DNA from: CAZEHJ01 sp964512485
Lineage (GTDB): Bacteria; Bacteroidota; Rhodothermia; Rhodothermales; UBA10348
Assembly (NCBI GenBank): GCA_964512485.1
Contig: CAZEHJ010000009.1
Span: forward strand, 1 to 64,000
DNA: 64,000 nucleotides
Direction of reading: 5' to 3'
The position numbers were made by a program, and so were the translations under genes. The notes below the pieces were generated by a model. It made no database searches, had not been told where the DNA came from, and was given only the letters and a program-made list of their open reading frames with translations. Positions 18,035-27,101 of the stretch are shown piece by piece (position 1 is the stretch's first letter; every line of letters starts with the position of its first letter).

Positions 18035-19762
18035 CTATCTACGGTACCAACTCATCTGCGCACCTGCGGGTGCATTTGAGGCCATGTGATCTGCCGCGAT
18101 CCGCACGAACTCCTTCGTTGTCATGTCCTCACCAGGATTGTTTGGAGAGTAACCCGTCCAGCAATGTGGCTTGCGCCTGCCGTATTGAATTTCCGTCTCG
18201 ATGCGCGGTTGCGCCTCCTTGTTGAGAAACTCATCCAGCAGATACACTGCGTTATCCAGGTAATAAGAATCCATGTCTCCGGTTGCGATGTGCAGCTTAC
18301 CATCCAACTTGTGGGAAATCGTCTCCCAATTGGCCTGAAGATGATGATTGATATCGAAATTGGCGCGCCAGAACTCCGCTGTTTCAGCGTTCACATCTCC
18401 GGACACAGGATCCCAAATCGGCTGCGGATAGCCATCCCGCCCAGCCGGCCCGAAAACAGCCTCCCATATTGCCCACTGCCCTCCGGATCGGGTGCTTGAC
18501 CCCGTGGCCAGCTCAAGGTGGTTTTCCTGTCTCACGGTTGATCGAACGTTACCGTCGAAACTGCGAGCATTTGGCCGCTCGATATTGTGCCACTCATTCT
18601 TTGTGAAATAGGCATTTTCATCCTCGTAGATGTTCACGATCTGGTAATAATTGAAATCAACGGGATCCGGACACCAGCCCCATGAACCACCCCAGAAGTC
18701 GGGTTGGTACACTTGCATGGCAACTGCTTCCCACCCACCTGTGGATCCACCCGCAACGATACGCGCCCAAGACTCGGGTATGATGCGGAACTGAGATTCC
18801 AGATGTGGGACCAATTCCTGCGTAATGGCATCCCCATATGGTCCCAGATTCTCAGAATTGACCGAGTATGAGGTATCGTAATATGGATTGGCGTCCCTGA
18901 ACGTCACGGCGACCATTTTGGGAGACTCGTTTGACCTCCAATATGCAGACAGGCCAGCCCCTCGGCCTCTTCCCTCGCCTTCATCCGAATATCCCAGCGG
19001 TGATCGACCACCTGGGAAGTGGCCCTGCATGTACATGACCGGATAACTTTGGCTCGAACTCTCGTATCCATCAGGTAGCAGGACGTTGGCACCGATGTAC
19101 ATATCTCTTCCCCAAAAGTCGGACAACAGCGTGCTGCGAATCTTTACAAACTTGACTCGATCCGTGTCGTGTGGATTTCCCTGTTGAAGGCTTCCCCCTT
19201 CTGGTATTGGATTGGTCGGACGAACGATGTCATGAACTTCCAGGCTGTAGCGACGTCCTGCTGCCGGATCAATTTGCATTTTCACAACCGTACTCACTGC
19301 GTTGCCAGGTGCCCTCCATTGGTTCTGTCCGGCGCCTGAATTCAAATGCATGGACACGGAGTGACCATCGGACCGGTTGAATTCGGTGTAGACGCTGAGA
19401 ACGGCTTGTGCGTAGTAGGTACCAGCAGGTAATTCTGACAGTGATTCGAATGGATACCCTCGTACGTCGGCATCGCTTGCTTTGAGAACCACAAAATCAC
19501 CGGCTTCAAGCCCTTCCACATCGATGCCCCAGAACGGAACACCATTAACACCTGTCTGAAGTCGGGGCTCGCGCTCGTCCTCCCTTGATATGACAACAAA
19601 CATCCTTCCATGAATCGGAGTGTCCATTCCAAGCGAATCAATCGCGGCGACTACATCTTCCGAAATCCTTACCTGGAAGCTGAAATCATCGACTGAAGAG
19701 TCCTGGCAACCGGCCAGAAAAAGAATTGAGCACAGGAGGAGCGATGCAGATAATCGTGGCAT
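18035..19762 (-). CDS. Secreted lipoprotein esterase, alpha/beta hydrolase fold
   Basis: The ATG at 19762 gives a 575-residue lipoprotein: signal peptide and lipobox in MPRLSASLLLCSILFLAGC, with the lipid-carrying Cys about residue 19. It has a ribosome site (AAAGGG, about 8 bases upstream), so the TTG 57 bp further upstream is less likely. An N-terminal beta-rich domain of about 170 residues is followed by a putative-esterase (EstD/feruloyl-esterase-like) domain with SYPVMYMQGHFPGG and the nucleophile elbow AGGSTGGWEA. The substrate is not known; such proteins deacylate sugars or peptides outside the cell. The C-terminus includes a likely catalytic His in RRKPHCWTGY. Confidence 0.75.
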   Translation of the reverse strand: MPRLSASLLLCSILFLAGCQDSSVDDFSFQVRISEDVVAAIDSLGMDTPIHGRMFVVISREDEREPRLQTGVNGVPFWGIDVEGLEAGDFVVLKASDADVRGYPFESLSELPAGTYYAQAVLSVYTEFNRSDGHSVSMHLNSGAGQNQWRAPGNAVSTVVKMQIDPAAGRRYSLEVHDIVRPTNPIPEGGSLQQGNPHDTDRVKFVKIRSTLLSDFWGRDMYIGANVLLPDGYESSSQSYPVMYMQGHFPGGRSPLGYSDEGEGRGRGAGLSAYWRSNESPKMVAVTFRDANPYYDTSYSVNSENLGPYGDAITQELVPHLESQFRIIPESWARIVAGGSTGGWEAVAMQVYQPDFWGGSWGWCPDPVDFNYYQIVNIYEDENAYFTKNEWHNIERPNARSFDGNVRSTVRQENHLELATGSSTRSGGQWAIWEAVFGPAGRDGYPQPIWDPVSGDVNAETAEFWRANFDINHHLQANWETISHKLDGKLHIATGDMDSYYLDNAVYLLDEFLNKEAQPRIETEIQYGRRKPHCWTGYSPNNPGEDMTTKEFVRIAADHMASNAPAGAQMSWYRR

Positions 19763-19832
19763 GGCGTGACCCTTTGATAACCGAAAGATGAACCAAGGTA
19801 TGCCCTGCACGAGATGCACGCCATCTTCTTCT

Positions 19833-19872
19833 CAAAAAGACAAAAGGCTCTTCCGGATGTACCAGAAGAGCC
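19833..19872 (-). terminator. Rho-independent terminator
   Basis: On the minus strand an 11-bp stem (GGCTCTTCTGG paired with CCGGAAGAGCC, one wobble pair; 19846-19856 and 19862-19872) with a five-base loop is followed by TTTTGTCTTTTT. It stops transcription coming from the right, that is from tRNA-Pro or from a gene lost in the gap, just before the esterase gene. Confidence 0.8.
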
Positions 19873-19883
19873 CTCGCTAGTCG

Positions 19884-19983
19884 NNNNNNNNNNNNNNNNN
19901 NNNNNNNNNNNNNNNNNNNNNNNNNNNNNNNNNNNNNNNNNNNNNNNNNNNNNNNNNNNNNNNNNNNNNNNNNNNNNNNNNNN
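19884..19983. other. Assembly gap (100 N) between tRNA-Pro and esterase gene
   Basis: A second 100-base N placeholder of unknown true length. On its right only 60 bp separate it from the tRNA, on its left 11 bp from a terminator. Further tRNAs or a small gene could be missing here. Confidence 0.95.
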
Positions 19984-20043
19984 GCGGGATTTCGCTGTCG
20001 CGTAATCCTCGCCCCTTCAGCGGACACTTCACATCCTCGTTTG

Positions 20044-20117
20044 TCGGGACGGCGGGATTTGAACCCACGACCCCTCGCCCCCCAGGCGAGTGCGCTACCG
20101 GGCTGCGCCACGTCCCG
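20044..20117 (-). tRNA. tRNA-Pro (anticodon GGG)
   Basis: Read on the minus strand, the sequence folds as a complete cloverleaf. The acceptor stem is CGGGACG with CGTCCCG, the D arm contains GCGCAGCCCGGTAGCGC, the anticodon arm is CTCGC-CTGGGGG-GCGAG giving anticodon GGG, and the T arm contains GTGGGTTCAAATCCCGC. The discriminator base is A, as expected for proline. The bases after it are CAA, so CCA is not encoded and must be added after transcription. It decodes CCC and CCU. It sits between the TonB receptor terminator and an assembly gap. Confidence 0.95.
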
Positions 20118-20187
20118 TATTGATCGGATGCCCTAGAATAACTCAAGCGCGAATGGGTTCCATCAAGTGAGTCCGATTTCATTGACA

Positions 20188-20230
20188 TGAAGATAAAATA
20201 GTGGTGGGCCGCGCATGCGCGGCCCACCAC
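20188..20230 (-). terminator. Rho-independent terminator after TonB receptor gene
   Basis: A 30-bp perfect palindrome (20201-20230; half-site GTGGTGGGCCGCGCA) is followed on the minus strand by TATTTTATCTT. It lies 27 bp after the stop of the TonB-dependent receptor. In RNA the centre would open into a small loop around GCAUGC. Confidence 0.85.
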
Positions 20231-20257
20231 CTCCTCGACGATCAAATTTTCAGCGAT

Positions 20258-22861
20258 CTACATGGTCCAAATAGCACGGAAGTAAGACATACCACCGTGA
20301 TATCCGATCGGTGTACGACGCGGATAAGGCATACCCTGCGAGAGTCGCGTATCGATTTTAGTCGGATACGTGTTCAGGATGTTATTCGCACCACCGACGA
20401 GAGTGAGATTGTCATTCACTTCGTAGCTCAACTCGAGATCAAGCAGTCCAGCCGGGTCGACTTCTTCACGATCTCCTCGCTCGTCGATCGTCCCGCTGTA
20501 ATAGTTGGCTCTCAATGAAGCAGACAACTTGCCAAAATCGTGCACAACGGACGCGCTGAGCCTTGTTTTGGGCAAATTATTTTCGATGTTGAAAATGACG
20601 CCATCAGAAACCGGAAGCTGGCCGCCAACGGCTTTTTGATCCGTCACTTCGGTCTCATTGTAGTTGAGAGCCAAGCTCACATCTGTATTCAGACTGCCAT
20701 TCCAGACTGCTACCACATCAACTCCCATGGTAGATGTCGACAGGGAATTGGTATAGAACGCCAGCTCTGAGAAGTTCGGATCTCCCGAAACAGCGAGGCT
20801 TCGGGATTTGATGATGCGATCATCAACGTCAATCTGATAGGCATCGACAGTGATACTCAAATACTGAGAAGCACGGGCTGCCAGGCCAACGCTGATGTTG
20901 ACAGCATCTTCCGGTGTGAGTGCCTTTCCACCCAGAGCGACTGCCAATGGATGTGTCGGTGCTACCGTTCCTTCCTGAACCTGTTGTCCAGTTACGCCAT
21001 CGAAAGATGTCGTGATGACTGTCACATTCGCCTGCCCCGGAGTTGGTGCTCTGAAACCAGTTGAATAAGCACCGCGCAATGTGATGCGGCTGTTCAGGTT
21101 ATAGCGAGCAGCCAATTTTCCGTTGGTTGTCGTGCCGAACTCGGAAAAGTCCTCGTAACGAACGGCGGCGGCGAGAAGGAAATCTTCGTTGACGTCGTAT
21201 TCGGCATCAACGTAGGCAGCGTAGTTACTTCCTGAAAACTCACCGGCGATAGCAGGACTCGTTCCGGCGAACCCATTGGAGGCCGTTCCCGGCGAGCCAT
21301 AATTGCTACCCGTGTTCGGGTCGATCAGTTGACCTACCTGCTCCCATGGCCCTGCTTTCCAGGACTGTTCGTCGCCGGCAAACATCGTATATGATTCCTC
21401 GCGATACTCGAGGCCACCAGCGAGGTTGATGTCTTCCCTCAACGGATAAGAGAAATCAGCGTTGAAGTTCAGATCTTCCTGCTTCAAGTCGCCCGGATTG
21501 AAATCGCGCTGGGAACCCAATCCCCAAGAAGCATTCAGCGAACCATTCAGTTCATACTCCATGAGATTGGAACCGTACGTTCCACTGATGTCGTACGCCA
21601 TCCCATTGCTTAACTCACCCTTTACGCCACCGACAAAACTGATGTCCTGCTGGCGTCCTTTCAGATTCGGAGTAAATCCGGCGGGAAGTGAATCACACCA
21701 GCAAATATTGCCTTGTGATGGATCACTTGGATTGGATGGCATCTGCTCGAGAGCGCCCGAGCGTCCGGGAGCACGATAAAAGAAGCTATAGGCTCCATAC
21801 GTGTCGGCGAAATTACCAAATGCGTACAGGCTCGTGGTTTCATTCAGTTCGAGTCCTGCGTTGAATACTGATCGGAACCCACTGCTTTCAGGACGTCCCC
21901 AGTTCATTGCCGGATTCCTTGCACCCGGCACGCCAATAGCATCGGCGTGCTGAACACCTCGAGACAGCTCTGAATTGAATGAGTACTCTCCACTGACGTT
22001 CAAAAAGCCATTTTCAGTCAGCGGAAGGCCGGCATTTGCGGCGACCTTGTAATCTGTTTCACCTTCGTACCACTGACCCAATTGAGTCTGGATCTCAACT
22101 CCTTCATTGGCATCTCTCAAGAGGAAGTTGATAACACCGGCAATGGCATCTGAACCATACTGGGCTGCAGCTCCGTCACGCAGAACTTCAACACTTTTCA
22201 GTCCGATGGAAGGAATCATTCCGATATCGGCCGCATGTGCGCCAACATTCATGGCTGCGCCGAAGTGGGCGATTAGTGCACTGCGATGGCGCCGCTTCGA
22301 ATTCATCAGAATGAGAACGTCATCTGGCGGAAGACCACGGAGAGACGTCGGACGAACAAATGCCGATCCATCACCCGTGAGAGGTGTTGCTGAAAAGGAT
22401 GGAACAAGATTTTTGAGGGTTTCAGTCATGTCGCCGTTTCCCTGCTTTTCGAGCGCCGCTGTATCCAGCTTGTCAATTGGTGTTGCAGACTGCATTGCGG
22501 ATCGACCCTGCGTACGAGTCCCTGTCACGACCACTGCGTCGAGCAGCAATTCGTCGGTGGACATGTTGAAATCAACAGTAACGGTTTGGCCAGCCACGAC
22601 CGTAACCGCTTTCGTCTGAGTTGAAAAACCCAGAAAACGGGCTTCGATCGTATGACTTCCAGCGGCGACGGATCCAATTGAATAGTTTCCGTCGATATCT
22701 GTTGAAGAACCAAGCATTGTGCCCGATACAACAACGTTAGCACCTGGAAGAGCTGCACCGCTCGGATCTGTAACCGTTCCCGAAACGGTACCGTTTTGAC
22801 CAGACGCAAGGAGTGGCAAGCTTAGCAGCGAAATGAACACTGTAAAGTGCTTGAAGCTCAT
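20258..22861 (-). CDS. TonB-dependent outer-membrane receptor with carboxypeptidase-regulatory domain
   Basis: An 867-residue outer-membrane transporter. Signal peptide at residues 1-21 (ends LLASGQ), then a carboxypeptidase-regulatory-like beta domain (GTVSGTVTDPSGAALPGANV, about 24-105), a plug domain containing LLDAVVVTGTRTQGRSAMQS and DVLILMNSKRRHRSALIAHF, and a long barrel. It ends MSYFRAIWTM, so the usual terminal Phe is replaced by Trp-Thr-Met. The domain order is SusC-like, but no SusD lipoprotein is adjacent, so it is better viewed as a single TonB receptor, perhaps for a siderophore, cobalamin or peptide. Start ATG has AAGAGG seven bases upstream. A promoter-like box precedes it and a strong terminator follows. 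Confidence 0.92.
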   Translation of the reverse strand: MSFKHFTVFISLLSLPLLASGQNGTVSGTVTDPSGAALPGANVVVSGTMLGSSTDIDGNYSIGSVAAGSHTIEARFLGFSTQTKAVTVVAGQTVTVDFNMSTDELLLDAVVVTGTRTQGRSAMQSATPIDKLDTAALEKQGNGDMTETLKNLVPSFSATPLTGDGSAFVRPTSLRGLPPDDVLILMNSKRRHRSALIAHFGAAMNVGAHAADIGMIPSIGLKSVEVLRDGAAAQYGSDAIAGVINFLLRDANEGVEIQTQLGQWYEGETDYKVAANAGLPLTENGFLNVSGEYSFNSELSRGVQHADAIGVPGARNPAMNWGRPESSGFRSVFNAGLELNETTSLYAFGNFADTYGAYSFFYRAPGRSGALEQMPSNPSDPSQGNICWCDSLPAGFTPNLKGRQQDISFVGGVKGELSNGMAYDISGTYGSNLMEYELNGSLNASWGLGSQRDFNPGDLKQEDLNFNADFSYPLREDINLAGGLEYREESYTMFAGDEQSWKAGPWEQVGQLIDPNTGSNYGSPGTASNGFAGTSPAIAGEFSGSNYAAYVDAEYDVNEDFLLAAAVRYEDFSEFGTTTNGKLAARYNLNSRITLRGAYSTGFRAPTPGQANVTVITTSFDGVTGQQVQEGTVAPTHPLAVALGGKALTPEDAVNISVGLAARASQYLSITVDAYQIDVDDRIIKSRSLAVSGDPNFSELAFYTNSLSTSTMGVDVVAVWNGSLNTDVSLALNYNETEVTDQKAVGGQLPVSDGVIFNIENNLPKTRLSASVVHDFGKLSASLRANYYSGTIDERGDREEVDPAGLLDLELSYEVNDNLTLVGGANNILNTYPTKIDTRLSQGMPYPRRTPIGYHGGMSYFRAIWTM

Positions 22862-22893
22862 GATTCACCTCTTATAAATGTAGATTGGTGAAT

Positions 22894-22901
22894 CAAATGT
22901 A
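22894..22901 (-). promoter_or_regulatory. Candidate Bacteroidota-type -7 box for the TonB receptor
   Basis: On the minus strand TACATTTG fits the TAnnTTTG -7 consensus known in Bacteroidota and lies 33 bp before the receptor ATG. A T-rich GTTTTC is about 25 bases further upstream as a weak -33 candidate. It was found by eye; the match could be by chance. Confidence 0.4.
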
Positions 22902-22948
22902 ATCGGATGCATGTGGATTAGCCAGAAAACGATATCCACAGGCCCGGC

Positions 22949-23290
22949 TCAGCCAGAAATGCGATCCAGCATTTTTTCCAAAAATCCCTTTATCTCTTTC
23001 AATTCGGCTACTTCTTCGCTGGCTCCCGAACCTTGCCTTTTACCCTTTTTCAGGGCCTGACGAGCGCCATCGATCGTGAACTTCTCATCCCTCAAGAGGT
23101 GGCGAATACGAAACACTGTATCGATATCGTCCTTGGTATACACTCTTTTGCCAGCCCGATTCTTGCGAGGCCTCAGCCCCTCGAATTCTGTTTCCCAATA
23201 CCGCAAAACGTGCGCTTCTTCATCAACGAGATTAGCCACCTCGCCAATGGTGTAGTACAACTTGGTGATTCCACTGTCGAGCATTGTCAT
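22949..23290 (-). CDS. MerR-family transcriptional regulator
   Basis: The conserved region starts at KLYYTIGEVANLVDEEAHVL and runs through RYWETEFEGLRPRKNRAGKR and VYTKDDIDTVFRIRHLL, the MerR winged helix. A C-terminal coiled segment (EEVAELKEIKGFLEKML) serves dimerisation. No cysteine-rich metal site is present, so this is the widespread Bacteroidota MerR type rather than a metal sensor. I place the start at the ATG at 23290 (MTMLDSGITKLYY), as homologs begin just before this motif; an in-frame ATG at 23365 would add 25 residues without a domain. The gene is divergent from the EamA transporter. Confidence 0.85.
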   Translation of the reverse strand: MTMLDSGITKLYYTIGEVANLVDEEAHVLRYWETEFEGLRPRKNRAGKRVYTKDDIDTVFRIRHLLRDEKFTIDGARQALKKGKRQGSGASEEVAELKEIKGFLEKMLDRISG

Positions 23291-23401
23291 GGGACAAGAG
23301 AGTTTGACTACAAAATGATCATCAAGAAATGGCCAAGGTACAAAAACGCATCGGCGTTTGTCCATCCGGAAGAGTAGCTTGGACCCAACCTTTTACAGCG
23401 C

Positions 23402-24343
23402 ATGAACCGATCGACCTTTCAGCGATTTCGCAGCGAGCTAGAGCTGCTATCCGTGGTCCTCTTCTGGGGCCTCAATTTTGTCGTGATCAAGATTGTTCTT
23501 GAAGTGATGCATCCTCACGTTATGAACATCTTCAGGTTGCTGTCAGCCGCGCTACTTCTGGGACTCATCTATCATCGCAGGGTTGGCGGTTCTATGAAGG
23601 CATTCTGGGCTCCGCTGCGCTCAGACCCGGTTGCCTTTATTGTGTTATCCATTATTGGGTGGGTCATTTACCAAATTGCATTTATTACCGGCCTCTATTA
23701 CACCACTGCCGGTAACGGCGCCATGATCATGGCCAGCGCGCCAATCTGGACGGCCGTCCTTGCCCTCATCATCGGAACAGAACGACTGTCATTGTTCGCC
23801 TGGCTGGGAATGCTCGTATCGATCGGGGGCACCGCCGTTATAGTTGCTTTTGGAAGCGCAGAGGTGGATCTATCTTCTGACCTTCTGCTCGGAAATGCCA
23901 TTGTATTGTTTGCCGCCATGCTCTGGGGCTCATATACCGCTCTGACCCGACCTCTGGTGGACAAACACTCCCCTATTTCTGTCACAGTGTTGGCCCTCCT
24001 GATCGCTCTCCCACCTATGGCACTGTTGGCCATCCCGTACTGGGATCTGGTAGACTGGGTGTTGATCACTCCTCTTTACTGGCTGGCCATCTTTTTCTCG
24101 GGAGCTCTTTCGACCGGTGTCGCTATTGTCTTCTGGAACGCCGCTGTCAAGACACTCGGAGCGTCACACACTGCAGCATTTGGTAATCTGGTGCCGCTGA
24201 TCGCACTCGTTAGTAGCTTTTTCATTCTTGGCGATGCGATACTTCCCGTACAGATCGCTGGTGGTACACTCATTATCGGCGGCCTCGTCGTAATGCGCTG
24301 GGCCCGAAGAAGGCGAACCGATCAAAGCCCAGAGCATTCATAG
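23402..24343 (+). CDS. EamA/DMT-family transporter
   Basis: A 313-residue protein with ten hydrophobic helices arranged as two five-helix EamA repeats: one starting LLSVVLFWGLNFVVIKIVLE, the second LLLGNAIVLFAAMLWGSYTA. The second repeat ends GGTLIIGGLVVMRWARRR, the usual end of the family. Members of the drug/metabolite transporter superfamily export amino acids, nucleosides or related metabolites; the substrate here is unknown. It starts 36 bp beyond the longest possible MerR start on the other strand and is followed 20 bp later by an outer-membrane protein gene. Confidence 0.9.
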   Translation: MNRSTFQRFRSELELLSVVLFWGLNFVVIKIVLEVMHPHVMNIFRLLSAALLLGLIYHRRVGGSMKAFWAPLRSDPVAFIVLSIIGWVIYQIAFITGLYYTTAGNGAMIMASAPIWTAVLALIIGTERLSLFAWLGMLVSIGGTAVIVAFGSAEVDLSSDLLLGNAIVLFAAMLWGSYTALTRPLVDKHSPISVTVLALLIALPPMALLAIPYWDLVDWVLITPLYWLAIFFSGALSTGVAIVFWNAAVKTLGASHTAAFGNLVPLIALVSSFFILGDAILPVQIAGGTLIIGGLVVMRWARRRRTDQSPEHS

Positions 24344-24363
24344 AGGCGACTTCCAAACCCAAT

Positions 24364-25191
24364 ATGCCAAGCGTGAACAACTCAGGTCGGAAAAGGCTCA
24401 CAACGATCCAAAAGGCTCTTGCCCTCGGCTTGGTGTCCCTCTTTGCCTGCGTGAGCGCCAGAGCTCAAACTCCCCTCTCTTTCGCTCCATGGGAGTTCTC
24501 GGTGAATGGAAATCACCTCGATGGTTCGGATTCGAACTGGATAGTGCTGCAGGGCCAGAGAGGAGTACCTCTTCCTTCTCTTCTGCCTCAGGTGTCACCA
24601 GACTCGAAGATTGAAGTTATGCGTCTTGCTGTGGGTGCGCGGACCACTCCTGAAACAGACCCACGCTTTATTTATCGCGTCACGGCCCTGGAGTTGTTGC
24701 TGCATCGTTCGTTCTTCTCGGGAGGAACGAAACTGCTTGATATCAATCGAGCTGGCCTTCTCGAAATGGACACTGACTGGATTCAGATTGCGACGGGACC
24801 TGGAATGCATCGTCAGAATGACGAAATGGCCTTTTCGTTGAGGATACTCCTTGTAGGTGCCTACTCCACCTGGAAATACGGAAATCATTTGGATGCAACG
24901 TCCAGTTTCAACTCCACTCATTCTGGATTCAAATACGGACTGCAGGGGATGTTTTCGATTTCACCCGCACCACGGATTACACTTCTGGGCTCGTATCATT
25001 CGTTTGGATTGAGCAGCAGTAATGACACTGGAACGCACGGTGGCCGACTAGAGCTTAGATCTTCAGTAACCGAGCGATTCAGCGTTTCTGCGCTCGCGTT
25101 GAAGATGGATCTTGAGACAGTAGATCGGGATTCTGGTTTCACTTCGTACGGACTGTCGGTACGTATGAGTTCTTCGAACCCTGACCTTTAG
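24364..25191 (+). CDS. Exported protein, probable outer-membrane barrel
   Basis: A 275-residue protein of unknown function. Residues 1-35 give a signal peptide (hydrophobic core ALALGLVSLFACVS, cleavage after SARAQ). The rest is rich in Ser, Gly, Thr and alternating hydrophobic residues without long hydrophobic helices, as in a small outer-membrane barrel: MRLAVGARTTPETDPRF, SLRILLVGAYSTWKYGNHL, FKYGLQGMFSISPAPRITLL. It does not end with an aromatic residue. The last four bases overlap the convergent cvpA gene. It may be co-transcribed with the EamA transporter upstream. Confidence 0.65.
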   Translation: MPSVNNSGRKRLTTIQKALALGLVSLFACVSARAQTPLSFAPWEFSVNGNHLDGSDSNWIVLQGQRGVPLPSLLPQVSPDSKIEVMRLAVGARTTPETDPRFIYRVTALELLLHRSFFSGGTKLLDINRAGLLEMDTDWIQIATGPGMHRQNDEMAFSLRILLVGAYSTWKYGNHLDATSSFNSTHSGFKYGLQGMFSISPAPRITLLGSYHSFGLSSSNDTGTHGGRLELRSSVTERFSVSALALKMDLETVDRDSGFTSYGLSVRMSSSNPDL

Positions 25192-25730
25192 ATAGGAAGA
25201 GAGTCGGCGTTGAATTCCAGCCTGTTCTCTACTTTCTGGCGCATGTCCTCGAATGCAGGAGATCGATTGGAAAGATAGCTCCATGCCTCTGGAACGAGAC
25301 GATAAACCGGCATATACAGGTCAGACGAGTCACGGGAAAGTTTTCCCGGAAGCTGAGCGTACCCGATCACGATGAACACGAGGCTCAAAACAACGGCTGC
25401 CTTGAGCGTTCCCGTCACGCCTCCCGCCAACCTGTCCATTCCGGACAGCTTGGCCTTTTCAAGAAGCGAGCTTGCTCCACGCGCAACAACGTTCACGGCG
25501 CCTTTAACGACAAGGAAAATCACGACAAAAGCCACCAATGGGCTCGTTTCCGGTGAAATTCCGAGGTGCATCTCAGCCAATCGAGCTCCAGACTCCATGA
25601 AAGAAGCCGACAACACGAATGCCAGAATCGTTCCACCAAGGGCCGCGACCTGCTTCAAAAAGCCGGTTCTCCAACCCCTCAGCAATCCGATCGCCAGAAT
25701 CACCAGAATGAAAATGTCTAAAGTCGCCAT
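25188..25730 (-). CDS. cvpA: CvpA family membrane protein
   Basis: The 180-residue protein starts ATLDIFILVILAIGLLRGWR and continues TGFLKQVAALGGTILAFVLS, the standard CvpA/colicin V production pattern. Four hydrophobic helices span about residues 4-20, 28-48, 66-82 and 105-127; LSGMDRLAGGVTGTLKAAVV is the conserved third block. Homologs are involved in envelope stress, colicin V secretion or bile resistance; the biochemical role is not settled. It lies 21 bp after yqeY and probably shares its transcript. Confidence 0.88.
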   Translation of the reverse strand: MATLDIFILVILAIGLLRGWRTGFLKQVAALGGTILAFVLSASFMESGARLAEMHLGISPETSPLVAFVVIFLVVKGAVNVVARGASSLLEKAKLSGMDRLAGGVTGTLKAAVVLSLVFIVIGYAQLPGKLSRDSSDLYMPVYRLVPEAWSYLSNRSPAFEDMRQKVENRLEFNADSLPI

Positions 25731-25751
25731 GAGGCTTGTATCGGCCGGAGA

Positions 25752-26210
25752 TCACAATTCTGAAAGCACTCCGCGCACGATTTGTTGTACCATTTTGCCA
25801 TCGGCTTTGCCCTTGAGTTTTCCCATGGCGGCACCCATCACGCGGCCCATGTCTTTCATTCCCTCAGCCGCTGTTTCAGAAACAATAGTCTCAACCGCGC
25901 TACGGATTTCGTCTTCGGAAAGTTGCTTTGGCAGATAGCTCTCGATAACCGCAAGTTCTTCGACTTCAATCTGTTTCAAGTCGTCACGTCCGGCCGCTTC
26001 AAATTGCTCAATGGAATCGCGACGTTGTTTGGCCTGTTTTTGAATGACGGCAAGCGCTTCCGAATCAGGTATCTCAGCGGATCCACCCGATCTCATATCT
26101 ATTTCCTTGGACATTATAGCCGCACGAAGCGAGCGAACGGTCCTCAATCGGACCGCATCTTTGGCCTTCATGGCCTCTTTCAAGTCTTTCTGAAGCTGGT
26201 CTTTAATCAT
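25752..26210 (-). CDS. yqeY: GatB/YqeY family protein
   Basis: A 152-residue YqeY-like protein, related to the C-terminal tRNA-binding domain of GatB. It shows the family landmarks KDAVRLRTVRSLRAAIMSKE, EAAGRDDLKQIEVEELAVIE, SYLPKQLSEDEIRSAVE and MKDMGRVMGAAMGKLKGKAD. A role linked to amidotransferase or tRNA handling is assumed from homology. In many Bacteroidota it lies near cvpA or rpsU; here cvpA follows at 21 bp. The ATG at 26210 (MIKDQLQKDL) is the normal family start. Confidence 0.93.
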   Translation of the reverse strand: MIKDQLQKDLKEAMKAKDAVRLRTVRSLRAAIMSKEIDMRSGGSAEIPDSEALAVIQKQAKQRRDSIEQFEAAGRDDLKQIEVEELAVIESYLPKQLSEDEIRSAVETIVSETAAEGMKDMGRVMGAAMGKLKGKADGKMVQQIVRGVLSEL

Positions 26211-26345
26211 TTCTGAACTGTCGAGATTTACCAGGGATTAATCATTTTCCGATCCGCGGTAGAACGATGATCCTCAGACGTGGTTCGGCTGCCAGAAAGA
26301 AGAGTCTGAGATTTTGGCCGTCGAACGAGCAACCGGCCGAGGATG

Positions 26346-27101
26346 TCAAAGCGCTAGACGCAGCGCAATTACTCCCACACCAGCTTGCATCACACCGAGC
26401 GCGACTCCTGAATAAACGTCGAGGCGCCTGATATCACTTTTCAAGGACGGATTGCCCGTCTCACTGAAATCGTCAAAGCGATTGTCCGCTTTGGTGCGGT
26501 AGCGGACCGAAAGAGCGCCACCGACAAAGGCGGCAGTGGCGGCCGTGTAGTTGATCCAACGCCTGCGCTTTCTCTCGATGACAAATCCGCCATCCGCAAC
26601 AACCGCTGACGAAGAAACAGGTTTGAGCTCGATCAAAGAACGATTCCAGATTTCCTGACCGGGCTCGACAAATGCCGGCTCGTAACCTTCCAACATCACT
26701 TCTATTCTCTTAGCAAGTGGTTCGGGACGCTTCAATGTCGCCGGCGTCAATTCTGTCAGCACTCCATCACCAAGCGAAATACTTGCGCCAGGGGGTACCG
26801 ATTCAATCCTGTAGTAGTAAGGAAAAGTCGCGACCACCTTAATGGATTCTCCCGTATCGGTCGAAAGATCAAAAGACATTGCCTGAATCGTCCATGCATC
26901 GCCCCCGTGTGGACTCACAACCAGAGTCGAGGCGTCGTGATTGACTGTGAATGCCCCTTTCGAGGCCAAACCCATCCACTCCCCATCCACAAAGACATTT
27001 GCAGAACCGACGTTTGTCTCTACCTCCACGACGCGCGTCTGCGCTTCTGCCGGTAATACCAACAACGCCAGGAGCATACAGGCAAGTGATGATCTAGTCA
27101 T
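26346..27101 (-). CDS. Exported PEGA-like protein with C-terminal membrane part
   Basis: A 251-residue envelope protein. Signal peptide at residues 1-20 (SLACMLLALLVLPAEAQ). The middle contains PEGA-like beta elements: VNVG-type start 'VETNVGSANVFVDGEWMG', then IESVPPGASISLGDGVLTEL and RIEVMLEGYEPAFVEPG. The C-terminal third has two moderately hydrophobic segments around YTAATAAFVGGALSVRY and SGVALGVMQAGVGVIAL. Function unknown. Its ATG lies eight bases inside the preceding BamB-like gene, so the two are coupled, the last members of a three-gene envelope operon. Confidence 0.7.
   Translation of the reverse strand: MTRSSLACMLLALLVLPAEAQTRVVEVETNVGSANVFVDGEWMGLASKGAFTVNHDASTLVVSPHGGDAWTIQAMSFDLSTDTGESIKVVATFPYYYRIESVPPGASISLGDGVLTELTPATLKRPEPLAKRIEVMLEGYEPAFVEPGQEIWNRSLIELKPVSSSAVVADGGFVIERKRRRWINYTAATAAFVGGALSVRYRTKADNRFDDFSETGNPSLKSDIRRLDVYSGVALGVMQAGVGVIALRLAL

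Noticed and set aside
20258..22861. TonB receptor as part of a SusC/SusD polysaccharide-utilisation locus
   Set aside because: No SusD-like lipoprotein or glycoside hydrolase is adjacent; the flanks are a tRNA and a MerR regulator.
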